A stretch of DNA of 64,000 bases from Blochmannia endosymbiont of Camponotus sp. Its GTDB lineage: Bacteria; Pseudomonadota; Gammaproteobacteria; Enterobacterales; Enterobacteriaceae. The notes under the pieces are model-generated. The model did no database searches, was not told the origin of the DNA, and saw only the letters and a list, made by a program, of their open reading frames with translations. Position 1 is the stretch's first letter, and each line of letters begins with the position of its first letter. The stretch lies in the NCBI RefSeq assembly GCF_023586365.1, contig NZ_CP097759.1, forward strand, positions 248,001-312,000, given 5' to 3'. The position numbers and the translations under genes are program-made. Below, one piece after another: positions 38,567 through 51,245 of this stretch.

Positions 38567-39018
38567 CTTATTCTCCTGTAATAAGAATTCCTAATTAATA
38601 TAAACATTGCCTAATATGGATTATATTTATTAAGATCAGTTATTGATGTTAATAAATATACATCATGATATAAAAAATAAAAGTTTGTTTTTTTTAATTA
38701 ATAAAAATGCACTAATTAAAAAACTTCATAAATGTAATATTTGTGATAATTAATAATACAAATGTAAGCAATATTATTAAAAATTAATATTTCCTGAAAT
38801 ATGAAAAATGAGATGCAAGCATGAACTATATAATTATATGTCTATGATTGATTCCATATATTATAAATTATTATTAGTAATATAGACCTTCATGTAGCAT
38901 ATATATTTGCTATAGTCAAAACTCACATATAAAAATAATAATAATATTTGATAATAATTACATTATTATTATTTGATTTTTATTATTTAATTATATAGGC
39001 ATCATGCATACGATTAAA
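38567..39018. other. Spacer tldD/pmbA
   Basis: 452 bases between co-oriented tldD and pmbA. The main structure is a 13-bp A/T hairpin at 38933-38974 (listed separately). No remnant gene recognised; the AGGAG of pmbA is at the left end. Confidence 0.5.
38933..38974 (-). terminator. Possible terminator after tldD
   Basis: Arms AAATAATAATAAT (38933-38945) and ATTATTATTATTT (38962-38974) are perfectly complementary over 13 bp with a 16-base loop, 45 bases beyond the tldD stop; on the reverse strand the stem is followed by TTTTATATG. The stem has no G or C, so its strength is doubtful. Confidence 0.3.
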
Positions 39019-40479
39019 TTAATTAGTGCCTCCAATAGTAATATTATTTAATTTTATTGTTGGTTGGCCGACGCTAACTGGTATATTTTGCCCATTTTTT
39101 ATACATGTGCCTACTCCTTTATCTAAGGACAAGTCGTTACCAACCATGGAAATATTTTTCATGATTTCGATACCTGATCCTATTAAAGTAGCTCCTTTTA
39201 TAGATTTGGTGATGCGACCTTTTTCTATTAAGAAGGCCTCAGATGCAGAAAAAACAAACTTGCCGGATGTAATGTCCACTTGCCCGCCGCTAAAATTTGA
39301 AGCATATACTCCGTAATCCACACTATTGATAATTTCTTCTGGAGTCGATTGACCTGGCAACATATAAGTATTAGTCATACGCGGCATAGGTAAAGAAGCA
39401 TATGATTCTCGTCTACCGTTTCCCGTCGAGGCACATCCCATAAGTTTAGCGTTTAATTTATCTTGCATGTATCCTTGTAAGATACCATTTTTAATTAAAA
39501 TGTTATATTGACCAGGCATTCCTTCGTCATCAATAGATAATGATCCACGTGACCCCTTCAGTGTAGCATCATCTACTATTGTACATAGTTCGGAAGCTAC
39601 TATTTTTCCGATTTTGTTAGAAAATACCGAACTACCTCTTCTATTAAAATCTCCTTCTAGGCCATGACCTACCGCTTCATGCAGTAAAATACCAGGCCAA
39701 CCTGATCCTAAAACCACTGTCATAGTTCCTGCTGGAGCTGCTACAGCTTCAAGATTAATTAAACTCATTCGAGCAGCATCTTTAGCCCAGCAATCGGCTC
39801 GAATTTCTCCTTCTGCAATAGTATCTAAAAAAAAATCGTACCCAAATCGCCCCCCACCACCACTTATTCCTTGTTCTCTTTTTCCATGTTGTTCTGATTG
39901 CACTAATATAGATAAACGTACTAACGGTCGAACATCTGCGGCTAAAGTGCCATCTGTAGCTGCTACTAAAATTTGCTCGTAAACACCTGATAAATTAGCA
40001 TTAACTTTTTGTACTCTAGAATCAATAGAGCGTGCTATTTTGTCTATTCTCATTAATAGTTCAATTTTTTCTTCTCTAGATACATTGGACAATGGATTCA
40101 TATAGGAATATGCGGCAGGATAAACATCTTTATGCTTCTTTAAGTTAACAGTAATGTTATTATTGCAATGACGTTCATTTGTAATGCTAGTAGCAGCGTT
40201 CATGCTGCGAATCAATGCGTCTAGAGTTAATTGATCAGTGTAAGCGAATCCAGTTTGTTCGCCTATGATCACTCGCGCACCAGCGCCCTGATCTATGGTA
40301 TACGATCCAGATTTAATGATACTATCTTCAAGAGCCCATGTTTCATGACAACATGATTGAAAATATAGATCTGAGTAATCTATTTGGAATTTTTCTGTCA
40401 TATCTAATAAATATAAAAGATCATTACGTTGTAAATTATTAGGTGTGAGTAGTCCTTCAATAACAAAATCTAAGCTCAT
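39019..40479 (-). CDS. tldD: Metalloprotease TldD
   Basis: Zinc subunit of the TldD/TldE protease. The zinc motif HEAVGH is in [18 protein letters not shown], near the middle. 486 residues from the ATG at 40479 (481 in E. coli); this start gives [11 protein letters not shown], aligning with MSLNLVSEQLL, and has a GAGG five bases upstream, while an in-frame ATG 51 bases earlier adds a tail without homology. In E. coli tldD follows mreBCD-yhdE-rng-yhdP; here it directly follows mreD with those three genes lost. Confidence 0.96.
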   Translation of the reverse strand: MSLDFVIEGLLTPNNLQRNDLLYLLDMTEKFQIDYSDLYFQSCCHETWALEDSIIKSGSYTIDQGAGARVIIGEQTGFAYTDQLTLDALIRSMNAATSITNERHCNNNITVNLKKHKDVYPAAYSYMNPLSNVSREEKIELLMRIDKIARSIDSRVQKVNANLSGVYEQILVAATDGTLAADVRPLVRLSILVQSEQHGKREQGISGGGGRFGYDFFLDTIAEGEIRADCWAKDAARMSLINLEAVAAPAGTMTVVLGSGWPGILLHEAVGHGLEGDFNRRGSSVFSNKIGKIVASELCTIVDDATLKGSRGSLSIDDEGMPGQYNILIKNGILQGYMQDKLNAKLMGCASTGNGRRESYASLPMPRMTNTYMLPGQSTPEEIINSVDYGVYASNFSGGQVDITSGKFVFSASEAFLIEKGRITKSIKGATLIGSGIEIMKNISMVGNDLSLDKGVGTCIKNGQNIPVSVGQPTIKLNNITIGGTN

Positions 40480-41008
40480 ATAACCTCTATTTAAAATATG
40501 ATATTGGTATGTACCCCGCCAATTTGGCAAGAATTTTGAAAATATGTACTTTTAATAATTTTATCTGTTTTCATTTAGGTTTTGTTTAATATTGGTTAAT
40601 GCTATAACATACTCGTTCTATTTTAGTTTGAAGTACTTTAATATTATTAAAAACATACTGATTTTTTCAGTATACTTATTATTAAATTAAATAGTTTAGC
40701 AATCTTATTATTTTTTTTATGCACGCACACGCACATGTATGCATATTTTTTAATTAAATAATCTTAGTAAGATAGCGCTTATAATTTGTTAAATCAATTA
40801 AAGAGTTATATTTATTTAATTATAGTGATTCTCTTTTTATAGCAAAAATATGATGTTTAATTTCTATTTAATATTTTTATGGCATTACTTAAATAGTGTT
40901 GTTGATAGTAATTTTAGTTTTTTATAAGTTTATTTATATTTATTCAACTAAAATAATTATTCGATATTAATTATTACTATTAGTATTTTAAAAATCATCA
41001 ATTATTGA
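40480..41008. other. Spacer mreD/tldD
   Basis: 529 bases where E. coli has yhdE, rng and yhdP. No remnants recognised. A CGCA-type microsatellite (about 40721-40736) is flanked by TATGCA and TGCATA arms, an odd GC-containing patch in otherwise A+T-rich DNA. Confidence 0.5.
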
Positions 41009-41488
41009 TTAGTTTCGATGCATTTTATGCATTAAAAGAACCAAAAATGGCCATGATCCACCATCTAATAGACAGTTCCAAAATATTTCCGGTGTACATA
41101 AAACTTTGGTTATCAAAAATTTTACTAAAAATATAATACTTTGATTAATGAACGACAGAAATATAATAACAAAAGACTGTTGCCAAATAGGCATGTATCT
41201 AAAAAAATAAATGTTTCGGTTTACTAAATAAGCAAGTATACTTAACGATAAAGAATGTGTACCTAAAGTAGAATCTACTATAATATCGATTATTAATCCT
41301 AAAGTAAATCCAGTACCGATGTTTACCTGATTTGGAAGTATCGTAATCCAACGAATTAACAATATCATTATCCAGGATGGATGCACATTCCATGTTCGAG
41401 GACAGAATGGAATAATTTGTAAAAAAATTGCAATTATAAAGGAACTGTATACTACCCACAATTTATAATTGTTGAATTTATTGTGCAT
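41009..41488 (-). CDS. mreD: Rod-shape protein MreD
   Basis: Small polytopic inner-membrane protein of the elongasome. 159 residues (162 in E. coli), five to six hydrophobic segments, with conserved HPSWIMILLIRW (RPNWLVLVLIYW-like in E. coli) and GLIIDIIVDSTLGTHSLSLS. Last gene of mreB-mreC-mreD, 69 bases after mreC. Sequence identity is modest, but length, topology and position make the call secure. Confidence 0.92.
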   Translation of the reverse strand: MHNKFNNYKLWVVYSSFIIAIFLQIIPFCPRTWNVHPSWIMILLIRWITILPNQVNIGTGFTLGLIIDIIVDSTLGTHSLSLSILAYLVNRNIYFFRYMPIWQQSFVIIFLSFINQSIIFLVKFLITKVLCTPEIFWNCLLDGGSWPFLVLLMHKMHRN

Positions 41489-41557
41489 TTTTTCAAATTA
41501 TTTATATTGCAAATATAATTATATTAATAGATAAATATTTGAATATTAATTTTAGAA

Positions 41558-42373
41558 TTATTCCCAAATTAATACTGCATAACATAGGGATTGCAATCCA
41601 ACTGTTGGATGTGCTTGAATAATAGTAGAATCTTGTTCTGAATCTACTATTATATTAGACACTATTGCTACCGGATATCCTTCCGGGAAACGACCATCTA
41701 ATCCAGATGTTATCAACATATCCCCAACACATACATCTAGATATCCTGGATATTCTGCGCGCAAATCTGCGCCATATCCGCAGCCCATCAAAATAAAACG
41801 CATACTATTTCGCTTTATTTGTACCGGTAAAGCATGTTCAGGATCACAAATTAACATGACACGGCTACTAAGTGTATTAGTAGAAATAACTTGTCCTATT
41901 ATTCCTGAATCAGTAATAACTGGTTGACCAATGTAGATATTATTATTCTTTCCTTGATTTATTATAACTTTATTACCGTATGAATCTGCGTTAACGAAAA
42001 GAATTCTAGTAATTATTTTTCGTTTGTCGTAACACAAAGGAGAATTAAGTAATTCATGTAACTTGCAATTTTCACGTTTATACTGATCTATTAATAATAA
42101 TTCACTGTTTTTTAAAAATAACTCTTGACGCAATGTATTATTTTCCAATATTAATTTATTATACCCTTCTAATATTTTTGAAGTATAATCGTATATATTA
42201 TGCGACTTATCGCATAAATAATAAATCGAATAAACAGAATGTTCTATGTAACTTCTTAATTTCAGAAACATATTTAATTTTCCATCGGCAATCATAATAA
42301 TAACAGACATTATTATTGCTAAAAACAAACGTAATTCTAAATAAGGAAATTTATTACTTACAGCACTATACAT
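41558..42373 (-). CDS. mreC: Rod-shape protein MreC, short form
   Basis: Periplasmic elongasome scaffold that activates PBP2. One N-terminal membrane segment (about 12-30), a coiled coil (about 60-105) and the beta-barrel core (VNADSYGNKVIINQGKNN, VITDSGIIGQVI, MLICDPEHALPVQI, GLDGRFPEGYPVA). 271 residues against 367 in E. coli: the disordered Pro/Gln-rich tail after the core is gone, but the core ends normally, so this is a tail loss rather than a broken gene. Confidence 0.95.
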   Translation of the reverse strand: MYSAVSNKFPYLELRLFLAIIMSVIIMIADGKLNMFLKLRSYIEHSVYSIYYLCDKSHNIYDYTSKILEGYNKLILENNTLRQELFLKNSELLLIDQYKRENCKLHELLNSPLCYDKRKIITRILFVNADSYGNKVIINQGKNNNIYIGQPVITDSGIIGQVISTNTLSSRVMLICDPEHALPVQIKRNSMRFILMGCGYGADLRAEYPGYLDVCVGDMLITSGLDGRFPEGYPVAIVSNIIVDSEQDSTIIQAHPTVGLQSLCYAVLIWE

Positions 42374-42491
42374 AGAAAGATACCTTGAGTTTAATAATAT
42401 TAATTAATATATATTACAAAAGGAATTCATTTTAATTTATGTGATTTTATCAACTTAAAATTGTACAAAATTATTTTATAGCGCTTTGAAA

Positions 42492-44209
<1,718 letters not shown>

Positions 44210-44668
44210 ATGGTAAATACATTTCGTATTTTATTGATAAATGGACCTAATTTAAATTTATTAGGTAAACGTGAACCACATATATATGGATGTGAAGCTT
44301 TATCTAATGTTGTAGCAAATTTGTATAAAACCTCTGAGTCTTTAGGTATGCATATGGATCACTTCCAATCTAATGCAGAACATGAATTGATTGAATGTAT
44401 ACATAAAAGTTACAAAAATGTGGATTTCATCATAATTAACCCTGCAGCTTTTACTCATACTAGCATAGCGTTGCGAGATGCATTTTTATCTGTGAACATT
44501 GCTTTTATCGAAATTCATCTTTCTAATATATATATCAGAGAAAAATTTCGATATCGTTCGTATTTGTCTGATATTGCACTTGGTGTTATTTGTGGATTTG
44601 GAGTATACGGATATCATTGTGCTTTGCATATGGCGTATAAATATTTATCCAAAAAAATTAATGAGTAA
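44210..44668 (+). CDS. aroQ: 3-dehydroquinate dehydratase, type II
   Basis: Third step of the shikimate pathway, feeding aromatic amino acids. 152 residues from the ATG at 44210 (150 in E. coli), [19 protein letters not shown]; an in-frame TTG at 44201 lies closer to the GAGGA box and cannot be excluded. Catalytic Tyr in REPHIYG, the NPAAFTHTS block, and the His of EIHLSNIY with [12 protein letters not shown] are present. Upstream of accB as in many gammaproteobacteria. Supply of aromatic amino acids to the host would be a plausible reason for retention. Confidence 0.95.
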   Translation: MVNTFRILLINGPNLNLLGKREPHIYGCEALSNVVANLYKTSESLGMHMDHFQSNAEHELIECIHKSYKNVDFIIINPAAFTHTSIALRDAFLSVNIAFIEIHLSNIYIREKFRYRSYLSDIALGVICGFGVYGYHCALHMAYKYLSKKINE

Positions 44669-44689
44669 TAGATACATATAGGTTTTGTT

Positions 44690-45145
44690 ATGGATATTCG
44701 TAAAATAAAAAAATTAATTACATTGATCGAAGAATCAAATGTATCTAAGTTAGAAATTTCTGAAGGAAATAAAACAGTACGTATTACTCGTTCTATGTCT
44801 AAAACATCGTCTGAATCAACACGGTTGCCTACTCCCAAAGAGTCGGGAATACCGGTCTGTATTTCATCGAATACAGAAACACGTTATGAAAATGTTAAAT
44901 TAGTAGATAATGGACATGTTATACGTTCTCCAATGGTAGGCATTTTTTACATTGCTCCTAGTTCAGATTCTAATCCATTTGTATCAATAGGTCAAACAAT
45001 TGAAGTTGGCGACACTTTATGTATTGTTGAGGCTATGAAAGTGATGAATCAAATTCAATCAGATAAATCAGGTGTAGTCAAAGCAATTTTGGTTGATAAT
45101 GGTCAACCAGTTGAATTTAACGAGCCATTACTTATCATCGAATAA
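44690..45145 (+). CDS. accB: Biotin carboxyl carrier protein of acetyl-CoA carboxylase
   Basis: Carries biotin between AccC and AccAD for malonyl-CoA synthesis. 151 residues (156 in E. coli). N-terminal dimerisation part ([14 protein letters not shown]), a shortened linker, then the biotinyl domain 75-151 with the protruding thumb (APSSDSNPF). The biotinylated Lys117 is in EAMKVMN; the residue after Lys is Val where nearly all homologues have Met. AGG ribosome-binding site upstream; accC follows after ten bases. Confidence 0.96.
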   Translation: MDIRKIKKLITLIEESNVSKLEISEGNKTVRITRSMSKTSSESTRLPTPKESGIPVCISSNTETRYENVKLVDNGHVIRSPMVGIFYIAPSSDSNPFVSIGQTIEVGDTLCIVEAMKVMNQIQSDKSGVVKAILVDNGQPVEFNEPLLIIE

Positions 45146-45155
45146 CGAGAACAGA

Positions 45156-46511
45156 ATGTTAGAAAAAATTGTCATTGCAAATAGAGGAGAAATAGCGTTG
45201 CGCATTTTGCGTGCGTGTAAAGAGTTAGGGATAAAAACAGTAGCTGTGCATTCAACCATAGATCGTGATTTGAAACACGTGTTGTTAGCAGATGAAACTG
45301 TTTGTATAGGACCTCCATCTGCAATACATAGTTATTTAAATATTCCAGCTATTATTTCAGCTGCAGAAATTACTGGATCATCAGGAATTCATCCTGGCTA
45401 TGGATTTTTATCAGAAAATGCTGATTTTGCAGAACAAGTTGAACGCTCCGGTTTTGTTTTTATTGGGCCACGCTCAGAAACTATTCGTTTAATGGGAAAT
45501 AAAATATCTGCTATAGCTATTATGAAAGAATCAGGAATAATGACTATTCCAGGTTGGGATTACGAACTGAACAAAAATATAAATAACAAAATTTGTAATT
45601 TTTCATATCAAAATTTACACATTAATTATCCAATTATCATAAAATCTGCTCACGGAGGAGGAGGGCGTGGCATGTGTGTAGTTACAAAAGAATCAGATTT
45701 ACAAGATGCTATACGCATGATACGAGCAGAAGCAAAAAATACGTGCAATAATGATACTATTTATGCAGAACAATACTTGGCGCATCCTAGGCATATAGAA
45801 ATACAAGTTTTATCTGATGGAAAAGGCAATATAATTTATTTGACAGAACGTGATTGTTCAGTACAAAGGAGACATCAAAAGATAGTAGAGGAGAGTCCTG
45901 CGTTAGGTATTAGCTCTGCAATGCGGAAATGTATAGGAGAGAGTTGTGTCAAGGTTTGTTACAAAATTGGATATCGTGGAGTAGGTACATTTGAATTTTT
46001 ATATGAGAATAATGAATTCTTTTTCATTGAAATGAATACTCGTATTCAAGTGGAACATCCGATTACAGAAATGATTACCGGAATAGATCTCATTAGAGAA
46101 CAACTAAGAATTGCTTCTGGATATACGTTAGATATTACACAAGATTCAGTTAAATCTGAAGGACATGCTATAGAATGCCGTATTAATGCTGAAGATCCTC
46201 ATAACTTTATGCCTAGTTCAGGATGTATTACTAGGTTCCACGCACCTGGAGGATTAGGTGTGCGTTGGGAATCTCATATTTATTCTGGCTACTCGGTGCC
46301 TCCTTATTATGATGCAATGATAGGAAAATTAATTTGCTTTGGGGAAACACGTGATATAGCTATTGCTCGTATGAAAAATGCGTTATCAGAGTTAATTATT
46401 GATGGAATCAATACCAATATTGAGTTACAACTAAAAATTGTAACCGATGAGATCTTTCAAAAAGGCAACGAAATTAATATTCGTTATTTAGAAAATAAAC
46501 TTAATATCTAA
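45156..46511 (+). CDS. accC: Biotin carboxylase subunit of acetyl-CoA carboxylase
   Basis: ATP-dependent carboxylation of biotin on AccB. 451 residues from the ATG at 45156 (449 in E. coli), [18 protein letters not shown]; earlier in-frame starts lie inside accB and lack homology. ATP-grasp features: Gly-rich [33 protein letters not shown] with the catalytic Arg, and ECRINAEDP. Forms an accBC operon; accA is 5 kb downstream in this window and accD is elsewhere. Confidence 0.97.
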   Translation: MLEKIVIANRGEIALRILRACKELGIKTVAVHSTIDRDLKHVLLADETVCIGPPSAIHSYLNIPAIISAAEITGSSGIHPGYGFLSENADFAEQVERSGFVFIGPRSETIRLMGNKISAIAIMKESGIMTIPGWDYELNKNINNKICNFSYQNLHINYPIIIKSAHGGGGRGMCVVTKESDLQDAIRMIRAEAKNTCNNDTIYAEQYLAHPRHIEIQVLSDGKGNIIYLTERDCSVQRRHQKIVEESPALGISSAMRKCIGESCVKVCYKIGYRGVGTFEFLYENNEFFFIEMNTRIQVEHPITEMITGIDLIREQLRIASGYTLDITQDSVKSEGHAIECRINAEDPHNFMPSSGCITRFHAPGGLGVRWESHIYSGYSVPPYYDAMIGKLICFGETRDIAIARMKNALSELIIDGINTNIELQLKIVTDEIFQKGNEINIRYLENKLNI

Positions 46512-46660
46512 ATGATTAAAAACAAAAACTATATATTTTCATATGAAGGTGATTGTTGATTTTTTTGATTAAGAGAGTAATGTATATTCTTAAATCTCAA
46601 AATTATAATATGTAATTCATACCATCAATTTAATAAAATAAACATTAAAAATATAAAAAA

Positions 46661-47242
46661 TTAAAAACGTTTATATATTTTTGTATAGCCACGTGTTCTT
46701 ATCATATTTGGTAAAAATGCTAAACTTTTTATGATCCAATCTGCTGTTTTTTTAGTTTTTTTTGTTATTTTTTTACCGCTACATACTAGCACTTTAGTTC
46801 CAATGCCTGCTAATTGACCTGCCAACATATCATTTTCGGTATCTCCTACCATATAAGAAGTAGTCATGTTAATGTTAAAACGTTTTTTTGCATCTAATAG
46901 CATTCCCGGGTTCGGCTTGCGACATGAACAAGCTCGTTGAAATTTTTTCACTATTCCTTGTGTATGATGTGGACAAAAATAAATGGCATCTATATACACA
47001 TGATAGTATACCCTCAAATAAGAAATCATCCATTTTGTTAGCAACAAGAAGTCATCTTGAGTAAACAAACCTCGTGCTATTCCAGATTGATTGGTAACGA
47101 TGATCAAAAAAAACTTCATTTCTTTCAAAGTTACCATTGCATCTATGACATTATCAATGAAAAGAAAACTATCAATATTATGCACATAGTTTTTATCAAT
47201 GTTAATAGTGCCATCTCGATCTATAAATATAGCATTATTCAC
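46661..47242 (-). CDS. gmhB: D-glycero-beta-D-manno-heptose 1,7-bisphosphate 7-phosphatase
   Basis: HAD phosphatase in ADP-heptose synthesis for the LPS inner core. 193 residues (191 in E. coli). HAD motif I IFIDRDGTIN at 4-13, motif II VTNQSGIARG, the zinc ligands in CPHH and CSCRKPNPGM, and motif IV GDTENDM. Its retention means that LPS still carries heptose. Divergent from proS; the same neighbourhood as in E. coli (yaeD region), but the rRNA operon next to it there is not in this window. Confidence 0.96.
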   Translation of the reverse strand: MNNAIFIDRDGTINIDKNYVHNIDSFLFIDNVIDAMVTLKEMKFFLIIVTNQSGIARGLFTQDDFLLLTKWMISYLRVYYHVYIDAIYFCPHHTQGIVKKFQRACSCRKPNPGMLLDAKKRFNINMTTSYMVGDTENDMLAGQLAGIGTKVLVCSGKKITKKTKKTADWIIKSLAFLPNMIRTRGYTKIYKRF

Positions 47243-47616
47243 GATTAGCCTTATATTTATTGTTATAGTTGTAAGTATTTATTTTGTTAAATAATGTTAA
47301 CAACGAAAATCAATATTATATATAATAGCGCATAATCATTAATTTTATTTCAAATTTAAAACAACGTTATTGTAAAATATATTATTGTTATCAAAATATC
47401 GATATCTTCTATAAAGTAAGAAAATTTGTTGAATAATATTCTATTTATATATAAGACTATATTAAAGTATATAACTATATTGTTTTATAAAAAAATACTA
47501 AATGTGTACTTATAATAATGTGATATTAAATCAACAAAAATTTAATTCTTTAATTATAAATATACTTAAACAGCGATTATTATTACTAATAATCTTTTTC
47601 ATATCAGGCAAAAATA
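47243..47616. other. Divergent spacer gmhB/proS
   Basis: 374 A+T-rich bases between divergent genes. No gene or RNA was recognised; A GGC shortly before the proS ATG is the only weak ribosome-binding signal. Promoters must lie here but none could be placed with confidence. Confidence 0.45.
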
Positions 47617-49362
47617 ATGCGTACCAGTCAATATTTATTAGCTACTCTTAAAGAGGCGCCTAAGAATTGCAAAACAATTAGCCATCAACTAATGTTACGA
47701 GCCGGGTTAATTCGTCAAGTATCATCTGGTCTTTATACTTGGTTACCCACTGGATTACGTGTATTACGGAAAATAGAAAATATTATTCGAGAAGAAATGA
47801 GTAAAATTGGTGCCATTGAAATAGTTATGCCGATAGTTCAACCTGCGAGATTATGGAAAAAAAGTGGGCGTTGGACAGAATATGGCACAGAATTGTTGCG
47901 TTTTAAAAATCGTAATCATCAGGAATTTGTATTAGGACCAACTCATGAAGAAATGGTGTCAGAAATTATTTGTAAAGAAACAATGCTTTATAAACAGTTT
48001 CCATTAATTGTGTATCAAATTCATACTAAATATCGTGATGAAGCCCGTCCTCGATCTGGAGTGATGCGTGCTAGAGAATTCATTATGAAAGATGGATATT
48101 CTTTTCATATCGATCAGAAATCTCTTCAAAGTACATATAATGATATGTATCAAACATATCACACTATTTTTAATCGCATTGGATTAAATTTTTGTGTTGT
48201 TCAGGCTGAACCTGGTAGAATTGGGGGAGTGTTGTCTCATGAGTTTCAAGCATATTCTGAAAACGGTGAAGATAATATCGCATCTCCTATGATACCTGAT
48301 AATAATTTAATTGACTTCCAGTTATCGAATGATGTGATTCCCATTAAAATACAACCAAAAATGGCTGTAGAAACAATGCGATTAATAGCAGCTCCTCATA
48401 TTAGATCTGTAGAAGAATTAATTAATCAATTCAATTTGTCCATACATCAAGTTGTAAAAACGATAATTGTACGCGCTAAAAATAAACATATCAATAATGC
48501 TTATTCCTTGTTAGGATTAGTCATTCGGGCTGATCATCAAATTAGTTTGAAAAAAATTGCGATGATTCCACAAATACATATCCCTTTATCTTGTATCGAA
48601 CCAGAAGAAATTCAAATGATTACTGGAGCGCAACCCAATTTGTTGGGTCCCATTAATTTATCTATACCATTGATTGTAGATTATAATGTAGCAAAAATGA
48701 ATGATTTTATCGCCGGGTCTAATATGAGCGGCAAATATTTTTTTGGGGTTAATTGGACTCGCGATATATCATTTTTAAAAATAGCGGATTTACATGAAGT
48801 GTTGAATAATAATTCATATACTAATAAGAAAAATATCTTATCCATTCATAACTGTATTGAAATAGGACACATATTTCAATTAGGACAAAAATACTCAAAC
48901 TTGGATACTAATCACCCACAAAAAAATAATGAGCGTAAACATAATTTTTCAATGGAAATGGGTTGTTATGGCATAGGAATTACTCGTATTATTGCTGTGA
49001 TTATTGAACAAAATTATGATAAAAATGGCATTTTATGGCCGGATGTAATCGCACCATTTAAATTAGCGATCATACCGATTGATATGTATCGCTCTGTTAA
49101 TGTAAGAAGTATTGCAGAAAAAATTTACAAACAACTGTTGCCTGTTATAGGAATAGATATATTAATTGATGATCGCAAAGAATATCCAGGTACAATGTTT
49201 GCTGATATAGATTTGATTGGAATACCACATATTCTGATTATTAGTGATCGTAGTTTAGCTAATCAAGAGGTAGAATATAAATATCGTAAAAAAAATGAAA
49301 TAAAAAAAATTAAACTTGAAATATTAATACGATATTTGATTGAAAAAATTGTTTCTTCATGA
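47617..49362 (+). CDS. proS: Proline--tRNA ligase, bacterial type with editing domain
   Basis: Class II synthetase, 581 residues (572 in E. coli). Motif 1 region MLRAGLIRQVSSGLYTWLP, motif 2 YRDEARPRSGVMRAREFIMKD split by conserved residues, motif 3 GCYGIGITRI. The insertion (INS) editing domain, about 225-410, is full length, with the Lys of VVKTIIV and the block GKYFFGVNWTRD retained, in contrast to the eroded editing site of LeuRS in this window. C-terminal anticodon-binding domain ends normally. Convergent with tilS. Confidence 0.96.
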   Translation: MRTSQYLLATLKEAPKNCKTISHQLMLRAGLIRQVSSGLYTWLPTGLRVLRKIENIIREEMSKIGAIEIVMPIVQPARLWKKSGRWTEYGTELLRFKNRNHQEFVLGPTHEEMVSEIICKETMLYKQFPLIVYQIHTKYRDEARPRSGVMRAREFIMKDGYSFHIDQKSLQSTYNDMYQTYHTIFNRIGLNFCVVQAEPGRIGGVLSHEFQAYSENGEDNIASPMIPDNNLIDFQLSNDVIPIKIQPKMAVETMRLIAAPHIRSVEELINQFNLSIHQVVKTIIVRAKNKHINNAYSLLGLVIRADHQISLKKIAMIPQIHIPLSCIEPEEIQMITGAQPNLLGPINLSIPLIVDYNVAKMNDFIAGSNMSGKYFFGVNWTRDISFLKIADLHEVLNNNSYTNKKNILSIHNCIEIGHIFQLGQKYSNLDTNHPQKNNERKHNFSMEMGCYGIGITRIIAVIIEQNYDKNGILWPDVIAPFKLAIIPIDMYRSVNVRSIAEKIYKQLLPVIGIDILIDDRKEYPGTMFADIDLIGIPHILIISDRSLANQEVEYKYRKKNEIKKIKLEILIRYLIEKIVSS

Positions 49363-49561
49363 TAAAAGTGGTCACTTTTGACTGATAAAGTGGTGTTGAT
49401 ATTAAGATCAAAAAATTTTAATGATATTTAAAGGAATATATATGCGATAATTATGTTGATTGAAGTTATATCAAATAACTCTTTTTATTAAAAAAATCAT
49501 TTTTTAAATCTTATAGTTTAAGACTAATTATTTTATTTAATTAGTTAACAGATGTAAAAAA

Positions 49562-51100
49562 TCATTCTAAATGATGACGAACGCTATTTTTAAAAATTTT
49601 ATAAGATAAAATATCTTGTAACCAAGATATTTGCCATGAAGTGTTCTCTGTATTTGCAATCTTGCCATTGTGAGTAATGAATACTCCTATAGCAGTAATT
49701 AGTGTTTTATTATAAAAAAGTAAAGGAATACGGCTTCTTAGCCATGGAGGCACGCCTAATTCCTGCCAAATTTTTTTTAAATGTCGACCATGATTTCTTC
49801 CTAGAATATATAATAACCCATTTATATTCCCAAAAATAATTGATATTTTTTCATCAGATTTTGGGGCTCGAACAAAACAATGTGTCAAAACTTTTTTAGA
49901 TTTTTCAAAAACATCATGAGATATATTAAATGGAAAATTTATGTTTAAATTCAGATTAAATGCATTTTTAGGTACATGTTCGTTGATACTTAATGGTTGG
50001 TATATTAATGTACCTAAATTATATGGCAGTATAAATACATTATGTATGATGTTCCATGATAATTTAATTCTGTTTAAAGAACATCTCATATTTTCAGGTA
50101 AAATATACAATTTTTCTCGGAAACGACGACATAAACATTTATCTAATTGTAGTATTGGGGTTGCATCTCTCCGGCTTAATACTACTTCTTTCCAAATACG
50201 ATTTATAAGTTGATAAGAAGGCATCTTCATAGAAAAATGCGATAACCAACGACGCAGCAAAGCTTGTCTTTTTGGTATGCTGCATTGGAATAACGGGATA
50301 AACAGAAAAGAACCATCTGATTTATCAATTAATTTTTGAAAAGATTCTGATAACAATTCATTTAATAAATTCTCTTGATCTTTGCATAGTTGCGCGGTAC
50401 GCGCAACTACTTGATTAAAATAAGGCCAACGTCGATATATTGATGGCAAAATTTTTATACGCAAAAAATTACGATCAAAACGTGTATCTGTATTCGTATC
50501 GTCTTCTATCCAGGCGAGTTTTTTTTTATAAGCATACGTTTCTAATTGCTTACGAGAACAATCCAATAAAGGTCTTAATAACCTGTATTTATTAGCATAT
50601 AATGCATTTTTACTCATTCCAGATAGTCCAGATGGACCACTGCCTCTCTTTAATGCAAGCAATAAACTTTCTACTTGATCATTCATGTGATGCGCAGTCA
50701 AAAGTACTTCTTTTGAATCTAAATGATTGTATAATTTTTTATAACGAAGATTTCGTGCTAATGCTTCCATATTACGTCGTTTATTTTCTACGTGGTAGCA
50801 ATTAATATAAATTACTGAAAAAGGTATACCCCGTATTTTACATTGATTAGAGCAATGACTAGCCCATTTATCTGCATAATTACTGATACCATGATGTACA
50901 TAAACTGCACGTAAAATAAGTGGAGATGATGTGAGATGATCAGAACTATCTCTATCTCTTAATCTTGTTAAGATATCTAGAAGTACTGTGGAATCCAGTC
51001 CTCCACTATAAGACAATAGTAATCTTGTATGCCCAACAAGACAATGTGTTATTTTAAGATATAAATCCCAATTTTTTGACGATGTATTGGTTGTGATCAT
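49562..51100 (-). CDS. tilS: tRNA(Ile)-lysidine synthase
   Basis: Converts C34 of tRNA-Ile(CAU) to lysidine so that it reads AUA, a frequent codon in such A+T-rich genes. N-type ATP-pyrophosphatase loop SGGLDS at 32-37; LTAHHMNDQVE, LALKRGSGPSGLSGM and DRNFLR blocks conserved; C-terminal TilS domain with RNHGRHLKKIWQELGVPPW. 512 residues against 432 in E. coli: the extra length is mainly in the middle and before the C-terminal domain. The frame is intact and all catalytic blocks are present. Confidence 0.95.
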   Translation of the reverse strand: MITTNTSSKNWDLYLKITHCLVGHTRLLLSYSGGLDSTVLLDILTRLRDRDSSDHLTSSPLILRAVYVHHGISNYADKWASHCSNQCKIRGIPFSVIYINCYHVENKRRNMEALARNLRYKKLYNHLDSKEVLLTAHHMNDQVESLLLALKRGSGPSGLSGMSKNALYANKYRLLRPLLDCSRKQLETYAYKKKLAWIEDDTNTDTRFDRNFLRIKILPSIYRRWPYFNQVVARTAQLCKDQENLLNELLSESFQKLIDKSDGSFLFIPLFQCSIPKRQALLRRWLSHFSMKMPSYQLINRIWKEVVLSRRDATPILQLDKCLCRRFREKLYILPENMRCSLNRIKLSWNIIHNVFILPYNLGTLIYQPLSINEHVPKNAFNLNLNINFPFNISHDVFEKSKKVLTHCFVRAPKSDEKISIIFGNINGLLYILGRNHGRHLKKIWQELGVPPWLRSRIPLLFYNKTLITAIGVFITHNGKIANTENTSWQISWLQDILSYKIFKNSVRHHLE

Positions 51101-51245
51101 GTTTTTACTAATGTAGATAATATAAAGTCATGATGATTCATAACATTAATGATAATGATTAGATATAATATTTAATATATTATTAATGAATTTACATTAT
51201 TTATATATTAAATCAATTATTAAAAAAATATATATTAATTCAAGA

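Noticed and set aside
40721..40760. CGCA microsatellite with TATGCA/TGCATA arms followed by T6
   Set aside because: Terminator-like on the forward strand only, but both flanking genes are on the reverse strand; probably simple-sequence DNA.
49364..49379. AAAAGTG-GT-CACTTTT as terminator of proS
   Set aside because: The usable stem is only about six pairs and is not followed by a T-run.
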